The notes beneath the pieces are model-generated. The model worked only from the letters and a program-made list of their open reading frames with translations. It ran no database searches and was not told the origin of the DNA. Below, piece after piece: positions 23,345 through 31,700 of a stretch of 64,000 nucleotides of DNA. Origin of the DNA: Bellilinea sp040754815 (GTDB lineage: Bacteria > Chloroflexota > Anaerolineae > Anaerolineales > Anaerolineaceae); the NCBI GenBank assembly GCA_040754815.1, contig JBFMBX010000002.1, positions 186,001-250,000 on the forward strand, in the 5' to 3' direction. A program made the translations under genes and the position numbers. The stretch's first letter is position 1. Each line of letters starts with the position of its first letter.

Positions 23345-24074
23345 ATGAATTATCGCTTAATCGCAGTACAAATCGGTGATTTGCTCAAGTATTCGGCAAG
23401 TGTCAATGAGATAAATCGTCTTGCTGGCGCACTATTTCGTTTTAAGCGAGAGAGTTTCCCTAATGAAGCCATTACATCCGAAAGAGCAAAGTTGATTTAC
23501 GATTGGATACTCTCTTTGGCAAGCCAAGAAATGAATCCTGAAGAGCGAAATGAATTGCTCATTCGCTTTTGTCATAGCCTTGCAACTGACCAGAATAGAA
23601 AAGAGGTTGATAAAATTCTCATCAATGCAGGCATTTCTCAAAAAGCACTCAATTTGGAAAACCACAATCAATTCTTGTCTCGTGATTTCCATCCTGAGAT
23701 AATCAAGCATTGCAGGGAATTGTTCTTACAAGGCAATTATTTCCATGCTGTGTTTGAAGCGTGCAAGGCATATAACCTTTGCGTCAAGCAAAAAGCACAA
23801 AGTCTGAAAGACGGTGCACCACTTATGCTTGATGTTTGGGGATGTGATAAAGGCGTTCTCAAGATAACGCCTTGTTCCTCACAAACAGACAAAGATGTGC
23901 AAGACGGCATCAAATTTCTATCGACGGGGGGTAATGCAAGCAATACGGAATCCTACGGCTCACGTGCCTGCGATTCTCTGGCCAATCAGCCAACAAGACT
24001 GTCTTGATATTCTAGGTTTAGTGTCTTTCCTTTTTAGGCAGATTGACAAGGCTGTATATTTCAAGGCTGAATAA
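23345..24074 (+). pseudogene. TIGR02391 (Ymh) family protein with frameshift in a G run
   Basis: The frame reads LSRDFHPEIIKHCRELFLQGNYFHAVFEACKA and IKFLSTG, the core of TIGR02391 proteins, and then degenerates. Dropping one G from the GGGGGG run at about 23925-23930 restores VMQAIRNPTAHVPAILWPI and FLFRQIDKAVYFKAE to a TAA at 24072-24074, which is the expected C-terminus with its RNPxAH (HEPN-like Rx4H) motif. So the gene is either broken, phase-variable at the homopolymer or carries a sequencing error. Intact length would be about 242 residues. Function of the family is unknown; it is frequent on mobile elements and cassettes. Confidence 0.8.
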
Positions 24075-24083
24075 CGGCAAAAA

Positions 24084-24163
24084 TGCTGCCCAACAACCGT
24101 TTCTACCTGATACCACTCCGTTGCACTTCGCGGTGCAGACGAAGTGCGAGCCGTTGGGCAAAT
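24084..24163 (+). repeat. attC-like inverted repeat (possible integron cassette end)
   Basis: GCCCAAC (RYYYAAC form) and GTTGGGC (GTTRRRY form) bound about 72 nt that contain an inner palindrome, GCACTTCG...CGAAGTGC. It lies 10 nt after the TIGR02391 gene, where a cassette attC would be. The spacing of the inner arms is asymmetric, no integron integrase was found, and no second site was found upstream, so this is tentative. Confidence 0.3.
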
Positions 24164-24596
24164 ATCCACACCGAGTCACTCCAAAAGATACAGACGGAGG
24201 TCAAATTGCACCATCGCTACCAATCCCTTTACTTCCCCGCAGGGTAGCACACCCCTAGCATGAACATGGACATGCCCCATCCCTCAAGGTCACTAATCCG
24301 TGGGCTTGGCATCAGACACCCAAGCAAAGCGTTAGCACAACCTCCGGTAACCCAGCCCATTGGTTACTTTTCGCATACGCCAGTCATACAAGACGCATGC
24401 AAGCAATCAATCAGACCACAATACAAATATCAATAATTATCTTGATTGGGACAGTAGGGATCGCATGATTTATGCAAGCAAGATGACTTCCGAGATTCCA
24501 CCAACCTCAATAAGTTTCTTCATAAGGAATTCCTCAAACTGATGAAATTGAGCCAACACCGTTTAGCAATCGCCCATTCGGTTTTCTTCCATGCGG
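24164..24596. other. Intergenic region without recognised gene
   Basis: Short open frames only (up to 60 codons), none with a ribosome site or recognisable protein. The region has remnants of mixed composition and lies between the attC-like repeat and the convergent recombinase gene. No promoter or terminator could be supported. Confidence 0.4.
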
Positions 24597-25415
24597 TCAT
24601 ATCCCCTCCACCGCATCCTGTATCCGCTCGGCAGTAGGGTGCAGGTAACGCCCGGTCGTCTCAATCCGGGAATGCCCCAAGATCGCCGCAAGCGTGGCCA
24701 CATCCACCCCCTTCTCGATGGCACGGGTGGCAAAGGTGTGCCGTAAGGTGTGCGGGGTGGCTTCCACCCCCGCAACCCGTGCATACTCCGCCACCATGCG
24801 CTGAACGTCCCGCGCACTCAACGGGTTTCCGGTGCGCGAGAGAAACAGCCAGTCCTCCGTCACCTTCGGTCTTTCGTCCAGCCAGGCTTTCAGAGCCTGA
24901 CGCACCTCGCCGTTCAATGGCACACGGCGGGTCTTGTTGCCCTTGCCGCCTCTCACCGTCAACCAGCCCGAACGCCCGTTCATCTCGACATCCCCCAGCC
25001 GCAGGCGCACCACCTCCCCCACCCGCAAGCCTGCCCGTGCCATCAGATTCAGGATGGCGGTGTCCCGCTGGCTGCCTTCGGCGGCAGCAAACAGCCTGCC
25101 CAACTCACGGGCAGAGAGAGCTTTAAGGGGCGGGGTGACCTGCTTTGGCCCTTTCACCTTCAAGGTGCGCCCCAAATGGCGCAAGAGCGAGCGGATGGCT
25201 GCCAGGCGCAGGTTGACGCTGGCCGGTGAGAGCCTCCGCACGGTTTGCAGGTAGGCGGTGTAGTCCTTGACTTCAACGGCAGTGAGCAGGTTCCAGTCCA
25301 CGCCTGCGCCAGTGGTGCTGGTGTACCACTCGGTAAATTCGTCCAGCGCAGAGCGGTAGCGTTCTGCCGTGCGGGGGCTGGTGAGGGTTGACAGGAAGTC
25401 CTCTATGGGGTTCAT
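24597..25415 (-). CDS. Tyrosine recombinase/integrase (XerD-like)
   Basis: 272 residues from MNPIEDFLSTL. An N-terminal SAM-like core-binding domain (TAERYRSALDEFTEWY, SPASVNLRLAAIRSLLRHL) is followed by the catalytic domain with R in ARAGLRVGEV, HTLRH, LGHSRIETTGRY and the tyrosine in RYLHP. All catalytic residues look intact. It breaks and rejoins DNA through a phosphotyrosine intermediate. It lies at the junction between the element's first arm and the Rhs island, with inverted-repeat sites directly upstream, so it may act on this boundary. Confidence 0.9.
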   Translation of the reverse strand: MNPIEDFLSTLTSPRTAERYRSALDEFTEWYTSTTGAGVDWNLLTAVEVKDYTAYLQTVRRLSPASVNLRLAAIRSLLRHLGRTLKVKGPKQVTPPLKALSARELGRLFAAAEGSQRDTAILNLMARAGLRVGEVVRLRLGDVEMNGRSGWLTVRGGKGNKTRRVPLNGEVRQALKAWLDERPKVTEDWLFLSRTGNPLSARDVQRMVAEYARVAGVEATPHTLRHTFATRAIEKGVDVATLAAILGHSRIETTGRYLHPTAERIQDAVEGI

Positions 25416-25434
25416 TGGTGCGGTTTCCCTTCGC

Positions 25435-25557
25435 TGAAAACATTGTGCGACGCAGTTTAGAGCGGTTTTTAGCCCCAAAAAAGGGGGTTTTGAGGGGTTT
25501 TTGGGGTGTTTTGCGTCTTACAATGTTTATTGTACGACTATGTTTTGCGACACGCAA
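25435..25557. repeat. Candidate recombinase core and arm sites
   Basis: GTCTTACAAT-GTTT-ATTGTACGAC (25515-25538) is an imperfect palindrome with 9 of 10 matching arm bases, the geometry of a tyrosine-recombinase core site. A related inverted copy (ACATTGTGCGACGCA) lies at about 25439-25453. TTTGCG-ACA-CGCAAA (25542-25557) is a second perfect palindrome. All stand within 150 nt upstream of the recombinase start, so they could also be its operators. Confidence 0.4.
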
Positions 25558-25587
25558 AGTGAGCCGTTTACACCTCAATTCCAAGGA

Positions 25588-25776
25588 TTTGTTAACCTGT
25601 TGTTAACCTTTGCGACCTCAAAAATACCCTTATGGAAGCCTCCCTGGCAGCCTACCCCTGAGTATCATAAGAAAAGAAGCTCTTTCGACTTGAACTTGCC
25701 ACTTCGATACCGCCCGATTGTTTCATCAAAAAATCACTATGGTTTGGCAGGCGAGAGTGAAACGATCGGGAGGTTT
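25588..25776 (+). promoter_or_regulatory. Upstream region of the giant Rhs gene: direct repeats and SD-sequestering inverted repeat
   Basis: TTGTTAACCTG and TTGTTAACCTT are tandem direct copies at about 25588-25609. CCCGATTGTTTCA (about 25713-25725) pairs with TGAAACGATCGGG (25758-25770), and the flanking CC pairs with GG of the SD GGGAGG. This gives a 14-15-bp stem that would bury the ribosome site 8 nt before ATG 25782. The logic is the same as in the minus-strand leaders, although sequence and strand differ. Confidence 0.45.
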
Positions 25777-25781
25777 TCCTG

Positions 25782-28700
25782 ATGAACCCTATCTTGAACC
25801 TTCTTGTTGTTATAGTCCTTGTTCTCAACCCCTTTCTGACATCTTTCATCCCGCTCGGCACTTCCGTACCACCCAAGGATTATTCAATACCTGATAAAAT
25901 CAATCGCCTCCTCGATTCTCTCCAGCAACAATCATCCCCTTCACCATCCCCAGAACCCAATCCAACCCAAGAAATCACCCCGTCACCTCCTAACGAGGGG
26001 GAAGAAACCATCAGCCCAACGGTGGATTTCACCCCAACACCTTCCCCTGCAATACCGCCCGCAGCAAACGAAACCCTCACGCCGCCTCCCCAGGAAACGC
26101 AACCGACAGATATCCTGTCGTTTCGAGAGATACTGAGACAGGGTTTTTTCATCGAAGTCGCTTCTCCCTTGCTGGTTGAAAATGAAAAAATCCTCTTGCG
26201 ATGGCATTTCCCGGACACCTTCTCCACCAATCTCGGTGAACTTCGTCTTCAAATCATCCTGCCGAAAGGAATTCAACCATCCGAAGGGCAGGATGGTAAA
26301 TGGGAAGAACCCATCTTTACACTTTACCCAAAAGAAACACAGGGAGAATTAATTCTGATCCCGCAAAAAGTAGAGGATCACCTGCTGGAGATTCGCGCAA
26401 CCGGTTGGGTAAATGATGATCCCATCTTTTCGGATAACCTCTTTCTGGCCCGACCCAATTTAGTTGCGGGTACAACCGAAGCCAGGGCAGTAGATGCCCA
26501 AAATCGTGTCTCGGTAAGTTTTCCATCCGAATCTTCTTCAGAAGAACTGTCGGTGGTGATCCTGCCGGTCTCGGACAAGCATAGATGGATCAGCGGTGCA
26601 GACCAGACAGCCTTTGAAATCCTTGCCATCAATAAGGCAGGTGAACCGGTAAAACACTTCGAAAAACCGCTAAAAATCGAAGTCCAATATGACCCCGAAT
26701 TGTATGGCGGCAACGAAGCAGCCCTTTATCTCTCCTACTTGGACGAAGAAAAAATGGAGTGGCTCTACCTGCCCAGTCGGGCAGATGCCGAAACCCACAT
26801 CCTCACCGCATATACCGATCACTTCACCCTGTTCAACCTCAATTCCGACAACCTGCAATCCCCGCTCATGAACCGGCCGGAAAGTTTTCAAGTCGCCGAT
26901 TTCACCGGGGCAGGAACTTTCTCTATCCCGATCAATCTGCCACCCGGGCCGGGTGGTTTTCAACCCTCCTTGTCCCTCGAATACAACAGCCAGATTGTAG
27001 ATACCGCCAACATTGTTACGCAAGCCAATTGGGTCGGCATGGGTTGGTCACTGGATGTTCCGTATATCTTCAGAGACATGCACGGCACTTCTTCGGATAC
27101 CAGTGATGATACTTTTCATCTGATCCTTAACGGCGTGTCCCATCGCCTTTTGAAGGATGCCAACGGCGTTTATCACACCGAAAGTGAAACCTTCATCAAG
27201 ATCAATTATTACCAGTACACCTCATACGAACCCTGGTGGGAGGTGTGGGACAAAGAGGGTAACCGCTACCTCTTTGGACAACGATATGTCCATTTCCGCG
27301 ACGCTCCCGATAATCGCTACATCAGCCGCTATCTTCGTATAAGAGGGCAGGATTGGGCATTTGAAAACTACCGCTGGTCGGTCAATACCATCACCAACAA
27401 GTTCGGTAAGGAAATTCGCTTTACATATACCGAGTTTACCAAACCGGTCGACCGCGATGACAGTGGCGATAACGATGATTATTACGACCGTTCGGTGCTT
27501 CCCGAGTCGGTCATCTACCCGAACAACCGTTATGGGGTATTCTTTACCTTTACTCATGATCGAACCGACTACCGCACCTGGTGGGACAGCACGCCACTCA
27601 ATTTCTTCTACGACAAAAGTCGTCTGGCTTCTCTAAAAATCCAACACAATCCCGACGGCAATCCCGCGTTCACCAACGCCACCACCGTATATCAATACAA
27701 TTTCTTCTACAATCTGGACAACGTCTCCGGCATGAGTTCTGCCCCCATCTTCCCTAACTATACCTGGGAGGCAGGTGGAAAGACGCTGGCGCTGAATGCC
27801 ATGCAACTGGTTGCATTTGACAGCAATAATCAGCCCTCCTCTCAGCCCATGGTCAAATTTTATTACGATGATCAAATGCATCTGACCAGAGTGGACAATG
27901 GTTTCGGGGGCATTTACGAATTCACCTATGAAACACCCGGCAGTGAATTCGACATTGGCAATCCATGGAACAACCCCAATTATCCTGCCGCATGGAGGAC
28001 AAACCTTAAGGACTATAATACAGATATCAATACCGTTGTGGGGTATGAATGGGGTACTCCTAACGAGGACATGTTCGTTAAGATTGATTTTCCTCAAAAA
28101 CACTATCACAAGATTTCTCTGGGTGTTCGGTATGAGTTACACATCAAAGCCATGATGCCCTATGCAGCTCCGAATCCATCTTCAATGTGGCTTTCAATTG
28201 GACTGGATGACGGACTGGGGAACACTTATCAATCTAATGGACAAATTGGCATGGATTCCTTTGAGATGAAGAGAGTCGATCAGACTTTCCCTGTTATCGA
28301 AAAGGACTTGATTTTTACACTTCCCACCAGTGGCCGTCCGACAAACTGGCCCAGCAGTGATATCGGTTTAACCAAATTTCGCATTCGTTGCCGCTGGTCC
28401 CCAAACAACTACTGTCGTTTAATGGAATTGCAATTTCGGAAATTACCCACTTATTATAGAGTAAAGACCAGAAAATTGACCGACCAGATCACCGGCAAAA
28501 GCTACACGTTTTCCTACACCTACGAAGGCGCTTCGATGAACAACGAAATCGGTTTCGGCGAGTTCAACCAACCATTATCTACATTTTACGACCCACCCTT
28601 CACCGTCTTTCGCGGTCACAAGAAAGTCATCCAGATCGGCCCCGATCAACGTAAAACAACCACCGAGTTCTACCAGCTCACCAAAGACCGTCCTTATTAC

Positions 28701-31700
28701 AGTGAATTCTATGTAACCGGCTCGCCGATGAAGATTACCATACAAAATGGTTCTAATCAAAAACTAACCGAAACGATCCTCTACTACGCCTATGATGCAT
28801 GGACGCCGCAGTATCCCTTCAGCACAAAAGCAGATCTTCGTATTCGCTGGGTACGAAAAGCCAGTGAAGAGAACCTGGTGTACTCTTCCAACGGAACGAC
28901 CTGGACGGCATCCAAAAAATACTTTTACTATGACCCGCTCCGGCAAAACGGCCAGCAATACGGTAATTTAACCAACCTGGTCGAATCATTCTGGAATGGA
29001 AGCACCTGGCAGGATTACCGTGTCCACTGGTGGGGATATTATCCCAATAACTCCGGCAACCTCTACCTGGTCGGCTTGCCCGGTTATCATAATGTGTATG
29101 CCTGTCCCGGCGGTTCTCAAAACGGAAATTGTTACACCATCGGTCAGGCAAGTATCTCCGCCAGCCTTGTCCATTATTCCTTGTGGTATCTATACGATAA
29201 TCAAAATATGTACAATCTCCCTCCAACTGCCGGGGTTTTGACCGGTCATCGGTTGCTGCTCTACTGGCAGGATCCGGTCAATCTAACCGGCCCTATTTAT
29301 CAGGACACCGCTTATTCCTACGACAGTTGGGGTAATCAAATCTCGGTCAATCGCTACATCCAGCCCAACACCTTCAACGGCTTTGCTGCCGGTTCGTTCC
29401 AGAATACATCTTCCTGTTACGGGGTGGCCAATCAACCGGCCGGTTGCAGCGATGACGGTTATTACACTTTCCTGAAATGGGAAAAGAACGCCCTTTCGCA
29501 CGTGACCACTTATCAGGATTTTGACTTCCGCATCGGCAAACCGCGCCGGGTCACCGACCCCAATACCAACGATGTGTGGTTCACCTATGACAGTTTTGGC
29601 CGTTTGACCAGTGAAGTCCACCCCGGGGATAGCTCCACCCTGCCCACCACTCGCTATGTCCATTGCGACACCTGTTATCCCTATATGTTTGCCGTTGTTC
29701 AACGCATCGAGGCCGGGAACGACAGTCTGCTGTTCAAAAAGCGTTTCTTCTTCGATGGCTTGGGCAGGATCATCCAGACTCACATTCCCAACGCCACTTT
29801 GCAAAAACCCGACCAGAGTGGTGTTGAATCTCGCGACATCGTGGTGGATTACGATTATGATGCTTACGACCGCCTCATCCGCGAAACAGTCCCCTACGAT
29901 ACAAACCTTACCATGGGCTACAAAGGTCAGGCGTTCAGTGTGCAACCTTTCACCACAACCACTTACGATATACTGGGCAGACCGTTACAAATCATTCGGC
30001 CGGACGGGACGATCGAAAGCACTTACCAGTACAACGGTTTGGAAACCTCGATCACCAATGCCAACAATCAGACCACCTACCAGACCCAAGACGTATGGGG
30101 GCGAATTATTGAGGTCAAGCCACCCGCCGGGCCGAAAACTCGCTACCTGTACGACCCGCTCGACCGGTTAACCGCTGCCCAGCAGATCGAACGCAACAGC
30201 ACTACCCCCTTTGCGGTAACAAACATTTCCTACGATTACGGCGGGCGTAAAACCTCGATGATTGACCCCGACATGGGCTACTGGAGCTATGCCTACGATG
30301 CGCTTGGTAACCTCACCCGCCAGACCGATGCTCGCGGACAGCGAATTTGTCTCTATTACGATCCGCTCAACCGTTTGCTCGGTAAACATTATCGCAGCGA
30401 TGATGCCTGCCCCTCCTCTCCAACCTATCAGGTCAGTTTTGCCTACGACCAGAGCACAAACGGCAAAGGCCAGCGCACTTCGATGAGCGACCCCAGCGGC
30501 AGCACCAGCTGGACGTACGATGCGCGCGGTAGAATGATCTCCGAAACCAAAACCATCAGCGGGCATGGCACCTATCGCGTGGAATGGGTCTATAATTCCG
30601 CTAACCAGATCCAACAGATCAAGTACCCCGGTGGTAACGATGGCAGCCTGGGCGAAACAGTCACCTACACCTATCACCCCCAATTGACCGTGAGTACGGT
30701 CAACGGCGCCACCCTGTATGCCCCAGAATTACGCTATGATGCTGCCGGAAGAACCGTCGAGCAGCGTTTTGGCGGTTCGGCCAGTGCGCCGATGCTCAAA
30801 CAAAAATTCGAATACTTCGATTGGAAAGTTTATCCCGGGGGTAACTGTCAAAATGCCGCCTCGTGTGGACGATTGAAGAATATCCTTGTCGAAAAAGTCG
30901 CTTCTCCAACAGCCGTTCACCTCAACCTGATGTACACCTATGACCCGATCGGTAACATCACTCGCATTGATGACTATGTGATGGGTAGCCCACAATCTCA
31001 GCAATTCGCTTACGATGGCCTGAACCGTCTTGTATCGGCCTCTACCAGCGGTGGCACGAACGGCCTCTATAGCGAAACCTACGCCTATGACAACATTATC
31101 GGCAATCTTTCCCGCAAAGGTGCCTCCGGTCAAGAGGGGTATTACGCCTACGATCCGCTTCACAAACACGGTGTGCAACGCGTTACCGGCAATGGCGGTA
31201 GTAACAAGACCGTCTCCATCCGGGCGCGTGGCAGTGTTGCAGGTGGGGTTTGGCCGGAGATGAAGCTGTACGTCAACGGTCAGGAAAGAGCCGTCTGGTC
31301 GGTAACCTCGACCGCCTACGCCGACTACTCGGTCTCGACATCTCTCACCGGTCAGGATGTCTTTGAGGTCGTATTTACCAACGATGCAGTGATCAACGGT
31401 GAAGACCGCAATTTGTATGTGGATTATGTCATCGTGGACGGACAGACCATTCAGGCCGAGGGCGGAGCGGCCATCCTCGACCGCGGTCAGGGAAGCGCTT
31501 CCTTCGACGGCGTGGATGTCATCTTTGGTCAGGAAGCCATCTACTGGTATGCCGCTCTGCGATTCGTGCGCGGCAGCCGGGCTTTTGCCTACGGTTACGA
31601 CCAGAACGGCAACATGACCAGCCGTCTTCAAGATGGCGCTGCTTCGATCCTCACCTACGACGCCGACAACCGGTTGGTGCAGGTAGCGCGCAGCGGCAAT

